This document shows, in pieces, positions 55,435-64,000 of a stretch of DNA of 64,000 nucleotides (positions within the stretch are counted from its first letter, which is position 1; the number at the start of each line of letters is the position of its first letter). The stretch is from the NCBI GenBank assembly GCA_022494885.1, contig JAGVSM010002993.1:1-64000 (forward strand), read 5' to 3'. Source of the stretch: Micrasema longulum (taxonomy: Eukaryota > Arthropoda > Insecta > Trichoptera > Brachycentridae). The notes beneath the pieces are model-generated. The model saw only the letters and a list, made by a program, of their open reading frames with translations, had not been told where the DNA came from and did no database searches. Both the position numbers and the translations under genes were made by a program.

Positions 55435-55625
55435 AGCAATGGTACATAACACACTTAAGTTTGTAATTCAAATGCAGCGTAGTTTAACAATCTGTTACGT
55501 TAATATAAGGGTATCAGCCTTACGCTTCAGATTCCAGTCCAGTAACAATGAAATATTGCGGCTAAAAAATATTTTAAATTGATATTTCACGTCCACCTTA
55601 CCAGGAATTGAACCCAGGTCAACTG
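55435..55625 (-). mobile_element. SINE1, diverged
   Basis: AGCAATGGTACATAACACAC, ATGCAGCGTAGTTTAACAAT, CAGCCTTACGCTTCAGATTC, CAGTCCAGTAACAATGAAAT and the partial head ACCAGGAATTGAACCCAGG. The tail and the last part of the head are missing. Confidence 0.75.
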
Positions 55626-55679
55626 GATATGATCAATTTGAGTCCTATAGATATATATTATAAAACAACAACAACAAAC

Positions 55680-56345
55680 CATCACGCCGTTTCCGTGTAG
55701 GGGCAGTCAGAGAGGACAGAACGCCAAATCACTCTGTTTTTACATACAGACCTCGCTCCCTCTACATTCATGCATCTTCTCATGCACACACGCCGATTAT
55801 TTCTACTCTTGACATGTCCATCTTCAAGTATTTGATGGATTTGATCGTGCCATATCTTTCTCGGTCTTCCTCGTTTTCTGCATCCATCAACATTCGCATC
55901 GTAGATCCTTCTAGCTGTTCTTTCGCTGTCCGTTCGCTCTCTATGTCCAAACCAAGGTAGCACCCCTTTCTTGATTCTGTCAATAATGCAAGTCTCAGCC
56001 TCGCATAGTTCACGGATCTCGACATTTTTCACGAACAGCATTTAACCTACTTTCACAATTATTTTTCCAATTGCATACTTCGCTCGCATACATAAAAGTT
56101 GGCTCTCATCTCATCATCCTTTTAATATCTTTATCAGTATTTCCATCCCTAGTAAACACACTTACCAGATACACGAATTATTTTTCCTGATTCAGAACAT
56201 CTCCGTTCACTCTAATCTCATATTTAGTTATATTTTTATCCCTTTTGAAAATCGTCACTTTCGATTTATCAACATTCATAAGCAAATCGTTTTTCTTGCA
56301 TACATAGTAGACTTTTGTTACCAAGAATTGCAAGTCTTCATTCTG
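55680..56345 (-). pseudogene. RTE-like LINE, older subfamily, C-terminal half and 3' end
   Basis: Minus strand: NVDKSKVTIFKRDKN, VNGDVLNQEK, VFTRDGNTDKDIKRMM, FMYASEVCNWKNN, then a 119-codon open part with VLPWFGHRERTDSERTARRI, GCRKRGRPRKIWHDQIHQIL and NVEGARSVCKNR. The order matches 39840-40850 but with many substitutions, so it is an older or different subfamily. The 3' end (CCTACACGGAAACGGCGTG on this strand) keeps the family wording. Confidence 0.85.
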
Positions 56346-56394
56346 CTAACAAGAAGCACAGCATATTATAAAATGTGTATTTAATGAACTATGA

Positions 56395-56505
56395 GTGGGT
56401 CCAAATGTTTGCAGACAGGCTAGATTTGGCACAATGACAGATAATAAGCCTAGACTTCCATATTCCTTTCTCGAAAATATTTTCCTTCTCTGTTGCAACA
56501 AATTT
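56395..56505. repeat. Family A fragment
   Basis: The end motif (GTGGGTCCAAATGTTTGCAG then ACAGGCTAGATTTGG) is followed by minus-strand start words (GCCTAGACTTCCATATTCCT then TTTTCCTTCTCTGTTGCAAC). The interior is deleted, leaving two inverted ends. Confidence 0.7.
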
Positions 56506-57774
56506 CGATGTATTTTTTGAATTTATCTTTGTACGGTGTTTTATCTCTTTGTTATTTGAAATCCCATTGTCCTTTGAATCAAGAGTTTCGGTTTTCTTGA
56601 TAAAGTACCTTAATTAAAACAGAAATCTGAAAATAAACACCCAATGAATCAATATAATTATTTATATTCCCGATGAAGGGTTTTGACATCCTCCATTCGT
56701 ATTATTTCCGAAATGGTTTCGCAGTTTGCGTAATTAGTGAGGCAGTTTAATCTTTTGTTATGAAGTACTTAATACCCATTTCTACCTGAAAGGAATTAAT
56801 TCAAATTGAACTCAATGAAGTAAAATTATTTGTATAATTATGTAAACGAGATCATTATTTACTTCAAGTAAAACTTTCAACAAACTTCCTGATTAGAAAC
56901 TGTTATATGAAAGGTCGAGGTTATCGCGTTTGCTAAATTAGTATTGAGTTGTTGTTTTAGTTAAATAAAAAAAACTATCGCGTAAAAGTGATAAGCAAAA
57001 TTATTTGGGTTGTAGTATTTATTTCTTGATAAAACTCCATGGTTATTTTGATAAAATGATTTAATTCGAGCGAACCAATGGCGTAGTTCAAATTAATCTA
57101 AAATAACTATATTACAAGTATTTCTTATTATGAGTACTCAATTCTCCCTTATATTCATTTCAATGTATAAGATTTAAAGATCTTAGTTTTCTTGTTAAAA
57201 ACCATCCCTACATCAAGTAGATAAAGTAACTAAGAAGTGGTTTTTAAATATTTTTTATTTGTTAATAGACTATCAAACCAAACAATTTTTTTTTCAATTG
57301 CTCTGCTGATTGGTAAAGTAGCTTCCCGGAAATCTATTTTATTCTTAATCTTTATTCGAGTGAACCTGTGGCGTAGTTTAAATTAATCTAAAAAAACTAT
57401 ACTTTTTGAGAAACTTTGGCAAACAATTGAATGCTCTAATTTTTACCGCGAAAAAAAAACATTTTTTATATCCAATTTCCCGTAGCACTGAATTTCTTCA
57501 TTTGTATGTAGGTATTGATAGTATTTTTCGAGAGCCTTAACTACGTTTGTCTATTTTGCAACAATATAGATATTAAGTTATTAACAGAACTTAAAACCGG
57601 GTGGTTTAAGAAATTACACATTATGTAATGCTGACTTATGGCAGTGTTTGAACATTCCATTTTTTTTTTAAATTCATTCATTCTTTACATGACATCACCT
57701 TTTCGATGTCTCATGTATTTAATAGATAAAAATAAAAATAAAAATTAGATAAAAATAATATTTGCGTGCTTATG
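56506..57774. other. No gene recognised; one ~48-bp direct repeat
   Basis: ATTCGAGCGAACCAATGGCG then TAGTTCAAATTAATCTAAAA at 57065-57110 recurs as ATTCGAGTGAACCTGTGGCG then TAGTTTAAATTAATCTAAAA at 57355-57402. Spacing is about 290 bp. The rest is AT-rich. Confidence 0.45.
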
Positions 57775-57935
57775 ATTGTCCCAAATATTTAATTTTGAGG
57801 GCCATTTTTAACGAGTTGTAAATAACTCACTATTAGAAAATAGAATCAAGTTGGGGTAGAGTGGGATTCGAATCCACAGACCTTTGGTCCGTGAGTCCGA
57901 GACACTAGCCACAGGACCACAACCCGATAGTCAAT
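57775..57935 (-). mobile_element. SINE3, most complete copy
   Basis: On the minus strand: TCGGGTTGTGGTCCTGTGGC, TAGTGTCTCGGACTCACGGA, GGTCTGTGGATTCGAATCCC (a good B box), then CCCAACTTGATTCTATTTTC, AGTGAGTTATTTACAACTCG and TTAAAAATGGCCCTC. The tRNA-like head has A box GTGGCTAGTGTCTCGG. The 3' end reads AATTAAATATTTGGG. Confidence 0.8.
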
Positions 57936-58309
57936 ATTTTCAAGCCTGTAGGCTGTTTCCCGATGCCGTATGCTTTATTTGGGGAGCAGAGTTTTTTTGC
58001 TTGTTGATGAAAATAAAACATTCAAAGAGTGAAAACGCACGTTCTCTTAAATAGTGTGGTGAAATTACAAAGAGAGAATTATGAAAGTAATATAGAGACT
58101 AAAACAGCCATGATTGAGGATTAAGAAAGAATATCTAATAAGGTTTTTCTTAACAAAGTGAAAATATTAGAAAGAGGAAAAAAGAGGTCTACATAAACGT
58201 AACGGTAGGTATGCATTTTAGCCAGTAGGCGTAGAGAAATGTTCAAGAGAAAAATAAAAGGTAATTAAAAACCGTTACTCTCGACAACGGGGAAAGATCA
58301 CGTTTTTTA
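57936..58309. other. No gene recognised
   Basis: A- and G-rich purine stretch (58030-58290), no coding or repeat assignment. Confidence 0.4.
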
Positions 58310-58560
58310 AAAATATTTTTTAGTAATCTTTAAGGGTCTGTGAAATACTGTCGAGCAAAACAATTTTTCGCTCCCTGTTAGAAGCATAAATTACATAAAA
58401 TAGAAACATAAAAATAATTTTTAAAATTGTAATTTTGAATTCCCGCAAAAACTATCATTGCGTTGGCCACGCCCCTAATACGTCACGATTCGTGTTAATT
58501 TTGAACTTTGTTCCTAAGGGGCTCAAGTTTTTATAGAACATCATCACTTGACGTCACAAT
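58310..58560. repeat. Family B dispersed repeat, copy 2
   Basis: AAGGGTCTGTGAAATACTGT, TTGTAATTTTGAATTCCCGC, GCGTTGGCCACGCCCCTAAT and TAGAACATCATCAC align with 46960-47185 in the same orientation, with an extra ~30 bp near 58510. Confidence 0.75.
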
Positions 58561-59295
58561 TATCAATGCCAAACACGTCGCGTTTTTCTAGTGACATGTT
58601 TTAAAAATAAATATTATGTACAAAAAAATTTCTAAGAAAAATCCACGTTGATTTAGAAATTGATATTAATTATTCTAATTCCAATTCACATACATTCATT
58701 TCTATTCGTAGTATGTGATATTTCCCTATTGAACCTGATTTATTTTCATTATTATTTTTTGTAAATTGTCTTCTTTGGAATTTAATTATTTATTTTTTAT
58801 ATTGTGTTTCTCTGGATCGTTATTTTACTGTATCACATATCATTGTAATTAAGTTTTTTGTTTATTTTTCCATACTTACATTTACAAAGAACTTTTGTTA
58901 AAATAATACAATTTAAAATTAAGCTAATTAATATGACCATTATTTTTTAACTATGGCTTGACACGGGCACGGCCTAAAAAGCCTTAAAAAGTGCATTGGT
59001 ATTTAAACGAGTGCAATTCTGGATGAATAAATAAATAAAATAAAATAAAAATAATTAATGTTCATTTTAAAATAATTTATTATATCATGATTAATGTAAA
59101 TATAACATTTTTTTCTATATCGTTTATAAGGACTTTGCAAGAGGGTTAAAATATATCATACTGTTTTTTAAAAAAATCGCACTTAATATACACAGGTCGA
59201 AAGGTATCTTAACAGTGACGTAGATTTCAATGGGGAGAGTGAAATTCAAGACGTTTGTTCTGTTTATGACCTGTTAAATTGATCACTGGGTCACA
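58561..59295. other. Possible LINE 3' UTR, otherwise nothing recognised
   Basis: 58690-59050 is T-rich and ends with GAGTGCAATTCTGGATGAAT then AAATAAATAAAATAAAAT, an ending common for I/Jockey-type LINE 3' UTRs on the plus strand. No coding part was found upstream. Confidence 0.35.
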
Positions 59296-59299
59296 AGAA

Positions 59300-59535
59300 C
59301 AATTCTCATCATCATAATACCTTTTCCACTCCCGCAATGCATAGTGCTTAGCAACGGTAGCCGTCGTTTAAAATAGGGTTAAATGTCTTGCGCTTCAGAT
59401 GTGAGTGTAGCACCATTTAAATTTTGCAGTTTTGCCGCCTTTTAGAATCAACATTTTTAGTCGCTCCTACCAATAATCGAACCTGGAACCCTGAGAACGG
59501 TAAACGGGCGCGCTTACCACTACACTTGGTGGCAA
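59300..59535 (-). mobile_element. SINE1, diverged copy
   Basis: TCATCATCATAATACC tail, CGCAATGCATAGTGCTTAGC, TCTTGCGCTTCAGATG, and head words ATAATCGAACCTGGAACCCT then GGGCGCGCTTACCACTACAC. The centre is shorter than in other copies. Confidence 0.65.
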
Positions 59536-59609
59536 AATTATTTATAAAAAAAACGCTTATTTGGGATTCTAATTATTTTTCACGCACCATTTATTTGACC
59601 ATTCTATCT

Positions 59610-60240
59610 ATTACAATTTTTGAGTTTGTCCAAACGTTTGTAGACAAAATACTGGATTTCACCACCTTGGGAGTCATTAAGATTAAGAAATTACAACAGG
59701 GATGGAGAATACCTTAAATTAGGAAATATGGAAGTCTAGGCATTTACAGGGCTTATGACCTGTCATTGGCTGGTTAAAGTAGCCACTTTACACATTGTGT
59801 AACATTCACCATTTTGCCTATGTTTGAACAAACATATTTCTTCAATTCTTCCATTTGTTGATTTTAGTGAAGTTAAAGAGCTGAAACCTTTATTGTTGTA
59901 AAGAGATTCATCTGACTGAATTATTGCACATACTAGGCAACGCCTTAAAGCAATTTTCCAATTTTTAAACTTCTTCTTGGACCAGTATGTCAAATAACTC
60001 AGTCAGATGAATCTCTTCACAACAATAAAGGTTTCAGCTCTTAAACTTCACTAAAATCAACAAATGGAAGAATTGAAGAAATTTGTATGTTTAAACATAG
60101 GCAAAATAGTGAATGTTACACAGTGTGTATAGTGGCCACTTAAACCAGCCAATGACAGGTCATAAGCCCTGTAAATGCCTAGACTTCCATATTTCCTTAT
60201 TTGAGGTATTTTCCATCCCTGTTGTAATTTGTTAATCATT
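59610..60240. repeat. Family A long palindrome, two units head to head
   Basis: A plus-strand unit (59680-59985: TTACAACAGGGATGGAGAAT to CTTCTTCTTGGACCAG) is followed within about 15 bp by an inverted unit running back to ATTCTCCATCCCTGTTG-type wording at 60220. The arms correspond over roughly 230-300 bp with few differences except a ~50-bp deletion around the turning point. An end motif (TTTTGAGTTTGTCCAAACGT) precedes the plus unit. This is the cleanest fold-back in the window. Confidence 0.9.
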
Positions 60241-60299
60241 CTATCTATGTTTAAACTTTCCATATTAGAAGAAAAATTCAGTTAAAAACTCTGAAATCG

Positions 60300-60510
60300 A
60301 GTAGAGTTAAGTCCGTCTCGTTATGAAGTTGTTGACGGGTGTTCCTACCATGAGGACCTGAGTTTAATATCTGGCAAAGTGGACGTGAATAATTGATTAT
60401 GTATTTGTTTAATCTGCATGTTTTATTGTTCCTGGACTGGCACCTAAAACGTAAGACTGATCACCTTACAATTATGTAACGTATGATCAAAATACTCAGG
60501 ATTTGGTTTA
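60300..60510 (+). mobile_element. SINE1 with variant head
   Basis: The head AAGTCCGTCTCGTTATGAAG then CATGAGGACCTGAGTTTAAT is followed by a SINE1 body (TTATTGTTCCTGGACTGGCA, CTAAAACGTAAGACTGATCA, CCTTACAATTATGTAACG). The 3' end is cut by the CR1-like fragment. The head start matches 47953. Confidence 0.7.
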
Positions 60511-60514
60511 CTAA

Positions 60515-60605
60515 TGCAAGCAATGGAACCAATTGCCTTCACACTTGCGAATCATCGACAGTCCCGTCCCTGTCAGTTCAGATCTCAACTAAAATCTCAC
60601 TTCTT
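60515..60605 (+). pseudogene. CR1/L2-like LINE, small C-terminal fragment
   Basis: GGAACCAATTGCCTTCACAC, TTGCGAATCATCGACAGTCC and TCAACTAAAATCTCACTTCT match 35310-35390 at the DNA level (the WNQL.PSHL.II coding end). Only about 90 bp remain. Confidence 0.75.
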
Positions 60606-61585
60606 TCGTTTATCATACCATTTTTTTTATTTTTTATTTTTTGTTTTTTTTACAATATACGAGTATATAAGAGGTAAAACAGAGTATTCAAAAAAATAAA
60701 AGATAATTACAAAACAATGAAATACATAATATGAATAGTAAAAATAGTAAACAAAAAAATCCCACAAAGGCGTGGGCCTGTTCGTAGGTATACAAGAAAA
60801 TGAAAATAAATTTTTGACAATAATAAATAGACAGTTATAATATTTTTGTGTAACATAATAAAGAGAAAATAAAATATTCTGTAAAAGATCACGTGGTATT
60901 TTTATTATAGTAATTAAAAAAGGAAATAAAAAATATTTGAAAAAACATTTAAATATTTCTTATTATTAAAGACAACAAAATATATCATAGAAAAAAAGAA
61001 TTCATATCTTTAGTGTGAATTCAGGTTAGTGCGTGTTTTTTAAAAGAAGGAAAATTTTGAAAGTTTGAAATCAATGAAATATTATCAGTTAAAAAACAAT
61101 TAAACATTTTTGGGCCTATAAAATATGCATGTCTCTGTGCGAGCTTTGTTTTACAATGTGGTACTTCTAACACACGATTCCTCCCTTTGATTGCTTACAC
61201 GTAGTATTGAGACAAATTATGTTTTAATTTTAGTGAATCAAATTTTTTAAGAAATGTGTGTAATAAAAGTGTTCGTATGTGTAATTAAAACATCGCGTGA
61301 TAAATTACTATGCGTTTTTTATAATTAATGAGTTTTCTTTGTTTTTTTTCTCTATCAATCCATCAAACAATATTATTACAGAAATGAATTACTTGACTGT
61401 CAAAATTTCAATAAAATTACTTTTTTTTAATACAAAAGACATGCTCAATATCTTTTAGATCTTTTTTTCTAAATAGATAACTTCTTTAACAATTAAAAAT
61501 AAACGTTTTTTCAATATCAGTTTTTGATTTTCATATTTTTTTCTTCATGCATGTCCGCTATCAGACGTTTTGGATTATGTTGGCC
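60606..61585. other. No gene recognised; T-rich run at 60611-60655
   Basis: The T run could be a minus-strand LINE poly-A, with CCACAAAGGCGTGGGCC near 60770 recalling the ACAGCGTCTAAGCGTGGGCC wording at 63950, possibly two copies of one LINE 3' UTR. The rest is AT-rich. Confidence 0.35.
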
Positions 61586-61589
61586 AAAA

Positions 61590-62360
61590 TTACTTTATTT
61601 ACGGCTGCCTGGTAAATTTCCACCGATAACACACATTCGTCTAAGAGATAGCATTTCAACCATGTTCTCTTGGCCCTTTTTTCACATCCTTCCTCTGCCA
61701 GTTCCATGATTCACTTCCATACATTAAGTGTCGGGACTAAAACTCCGTTGTACACTGCCAGTTTATCTTTGATTGACATATTCTCATTGAGAATTACTGT
61801 GCTAAGTGCGCCGTTTATTTTGTTGCCGCATTCACTCTTCTTTTAACATATTTTTCTACTCTTCCATCTCTTGAAAACATTACTTCCCAAATACACAAAT
61901 TATTGTACTTGTTCAAAACATTCGTTGTTTAAACATTTATTTTGCAGTCAGCAACCTCACTTCCCCTTTCAAATACCATCAATTTTGACTTACTTTCGTT
62001 CATCGCAAATTCGCTCTCCCGGCATACATCATTCATTCTAGAGACTATCTTTGCTGCTTGCCTACAGAACTGCATCGCATCATCAGCATTCAACAAGCAG
62101 CTTACTGAAAAATTATCAATTTTTGCTCCAATGCCCATTTATGCTATATTTTTCATGCAGTCGTCCATGTATAGATTAAACAACCATAGTGACATTACAC
62201 ATCCCCCTTTTGAGATCGCAAACCAAGATGTGAATCCCCCATCAACTCCTACACACGCTGAACTCTCCTCATAGACAGAGGATACTGCACGTAGAAATTT
62301 ATTGTTTACTCCATACTATTCCAACAAGCTCCACAATTTCATTCTATCTACTTCATCTTA
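61590..62360 (-). pseudogene. RTE-like LINE, RT domain and thumb
   Basis: Minus strand: VDRMKLWSLLE, FLRAVSSVYEESSACVGVDG, GFTSWFAISKG, GCVMSLWLFNLYMDDCMK (motif B), MGIGAKIDNFSVSCLLNADD, SEFAMNESKSKLMVFERGSE. The catalytic YADD has become NADD. It is the same family as 39840 and extends further upstream than any other copy, covering earlier RT motifs. Several stops and frame changes; the 3' end is missing beyond 61590. Confidence 0.88.
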
Positions 62361-62649
62361 TTTATTTATTTTTTAAACTTTTCGTACATAATTTTAATTG
62401 TGAATTAGCGGGTTTATTGCACACAATATTTCAATTTACTAAAAATACTATGCATAATTGATGAATATTCAATGATAATTTCAAAAATTTTTAAATCGTT
62501 ACCCATCAATCAAAATGTTCAATGAATTGACACTAATAAAATAACATTTTAAATGCACGGTTGACTTTAAAATGTCTTCTGCGCGAATCACAATCTGCGC
62601 GATTGGTTTGCTTCACTCATGGTCACATGGTTATTCTCCACCCATCTCT
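62361..62649. other. No gene recognised
   Basis: AT-rich spacer. Confidence 0.4.
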
Positions 62650-62905
62650 ATCGTCAGTGCATTTGCCTACCATGCAAGAGGTCTCAAGTTCGATTCCCGA
62701 TATGGTTGATATGAAATATTATTCGAAAATGTGTTTTTACACTAGAATATTTCATAGTTCCTGGACTGGTACTTAAAGCGTAAGACCGATCACCTTACCT
62801 TCATGTAACAGAAATGATCAAGATACGCTGCGATTGATGTACCAATGCAGTTCCCTATGCACCATTAGGTGCGAAAAGGGAATGACGATGATGATGAAAT
62901 ACAAA
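62650..62905 (+). mobile_element. SINE1, full-length copy with GATGAT tail
   Basis: Head TCGTCAGTGCATTTGCCTAC, GCAAGAGGTCTCAAGTTCGA, then GATATGGTTGATATGAAATA; body CATAGTTCCTGGACTGGTAC, CGTAAGACCGATCACC, ATGATCAAGATACGCTGCG; 3' end CACCATTAGGTGCGAAAAGG and GACGATGATGATGA. It is among the least diverged copies. Confidence 0.9.
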
Positions 62906-63711
62906 ATAAACAAATACGTTTTTGTGCTCGCACTACTTACTTCATTAAATATTGTTAATTTTTACATGAAATTTAAAGAAAAAGCTCACAAAAGTTCTTT
63001 TTTATTTATAAATTATGAATTAGTAAAATTTTGATTGAAGAAACAGTCAAGTGTATCTTAGGCAAACAACGGCTTCCCAAGATAAATAGTAACGACAAAC
63101 ATCTTTGTATTATACTGGTTATCTTTCCCTCTAAACAAATAACTATTAGCTTAATAACTAGCTAGCTTATCTTTAGAAAGATGGACAGATAACCATGCTT
63201 TGTATTTATTTATTCTTAATCAAGAATACAAAAGAAAAAATCAAGATCAAATATATTTTATTTTTTTTATATTCAAAGAAATAACTTTGTGGTCAAACAT
63301 TTGAATTAATGTTAGTAAATATTAGTTTTTAACATTTTCCTCACTAAGCATTAAAAAACTACACATGATCCGAACGGGGGGACCAAACGATTCCAGCGCT
63401 TACCTGAATAAAGCGGGACGAGAATAAAAACTTGTATGTGATCGTGCAATAATTTATTCATGTTTTCACGAACACATATTTTACTCATTCGTGTATTTTA
63501 TTATTTTTTGTTAGTTTGCCGAATGCTAATGTACGTAAAGTGTAATGGACCTTTGTATTATTTACGTTCTTTTTTGTTTAAATATTAAACGATTTGAAAA
63601 TTTAAAAACAAAAATAGGAAAATGCTTCTTTCTGTAATATTGACGATTGCACAAAATCTAGGGCAAATAGCTTTAATAACACTCAAGTTATCGAATAAAA
63701 ATCAGTATATG
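62906..63711. other. No gene recognised
   Basis: AT-rich; a small GC-richer piece at 63365-63425 (TCCGAACGGGGGGACC). No coding or repeat assignment. Confidence 0.4.
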
Positions 63712-63766
63712 GGGGATTCAAATCCCCCTCTTCAGTTCGGCTAGGTTAACCACCTACCGACTTTTC
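63712..63766 (-). mobile_element. tRNA-like SINE head
   Basis: On the minus strand: GTCGGTAGGTGGTTAACCTA, then AGAGGGGGATTTGAATCCCC. It has an A-box-like TAGGTGGTTAACC and a B-box-like GGATTTGAATCCC. It resembles SINE3-type heads; no body was recognised. The last part is also a short palindrome (GGGGGATT/AATCCCCC). Confidence 0.45.
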
Positions 63767-64000
63767 ATATTTTTATCTTGTTGTTTTTTATTGTTTATGT
63801 TTTGTCTAAAAAAATTAAATGATTTTCTTTTATTATTTTTTATTTGTTTTATTTTTCCATACATTGAAATATAATTACAAAAATATACTTTAAAAAATAC
63901 ATCCTAAAATTAAGCTATGACATGAATTGGAAAAAATGCCCACAATGACTACAGCGTCTAAGCGTGGGCCATTCTTTTTTTAATTATTAAAAAGTTTATG
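63767..64000. other. AT-rich edge, possibly a LINE 3' UTR
   Basis: T-rich sequence with GCCCACAATGACTACAGCG then TCTAAGCGTGGGCC; may continue as a minus-strand LINE beyond the window. Confidence 0.3.

Noticed and set aside
61942..62274. 110-codon plus-strand open frame
   Set aside because: Antisense to the RTE-like copy on the minus strand.
2200..64000. Telomeric TTAGG repeats or rDNA
   Set aside because: No run of telomeric repeats and no rRNA-like conserved segments were seen.

Overview
The window is AT-rich eukaryotic DNA from an invertebrate, most likely an insect. The evidence is the mix of old transposable-element remnants: RTE-like, Jockey-like and CR1/L2-like LINEs, Penelope-like elements, tRNA-derived SINEs, a MADF-domain DNA transposon remnant and small terminal-inverted-repeat elements. 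No intact host gene, rRNA gene or functional tRNA gene was found. Almost every readable protein segment is a broken reverse transcriptase, usually the C-terminal part of a 5'-truncated LINE. The species cannot be named from the sequence.

Layout. 0-4 kb: a homogenised ~197-bp tandem repeat (286-1425), a Penelope-like reverse transcriptase fragment (minus strand, 2300-2647) and two Penelope-type terminal motifs. 4-10 kb: a dead LINE (5437-6290), a GC-rich DNA-transposon remnant encoding a MADF-like segment (7335-8575) and a Jockey-like LINE end (8965-9545). 10-20 kb: several copies of a fold-back repeat (called family A here), a two-copy MITE family (C), a complete 995-bp element with perfect 29-bp terminal inverted repeats and an 8-bp target duplication (15706-16700), and two GC-richer islands that may be regulatory. 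20-32 kb: SINEs, including one SINE nested inside another of the same family (27785-28105) and a 157-bp insert with a hammerhead-like core inside a SINE (29506-29662). 32-41 kb: CR1/L2-like tails, one inserted in a SINE; a Penelope-like GIY-YIG endonuclease remnant (36960-37730); and the best preserved RTE-like copy (39840-40850). 42 kb: a ~330-bp (ATATCT)n hexamer array. 43-64 kb: more family A, SINE and LINE copies, including a near-perfect head-to-head family A palindrome (59610-60240).

The elements form three dependency groups. Autonomous LINEs and Penelope-like elements could have supplied reverse transcriptase. SINEs (SINE1 with a GATGAT tail, SINE2 with a poly-A tail, SINE3) carry tRNA-like pol III heads and would depend on LINEs. 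Terminal-inverted-repeat elements without transposase would depend on DNA transposases encoded elsewhere. Everything visible appears inactive. The long stretches between elements are AT-rich with no recognised coding content; a few GC-richer islands are the best candidates for conserved regulatory DNA. Family names A, B, C and SINE1-3 are labels used only for this window.
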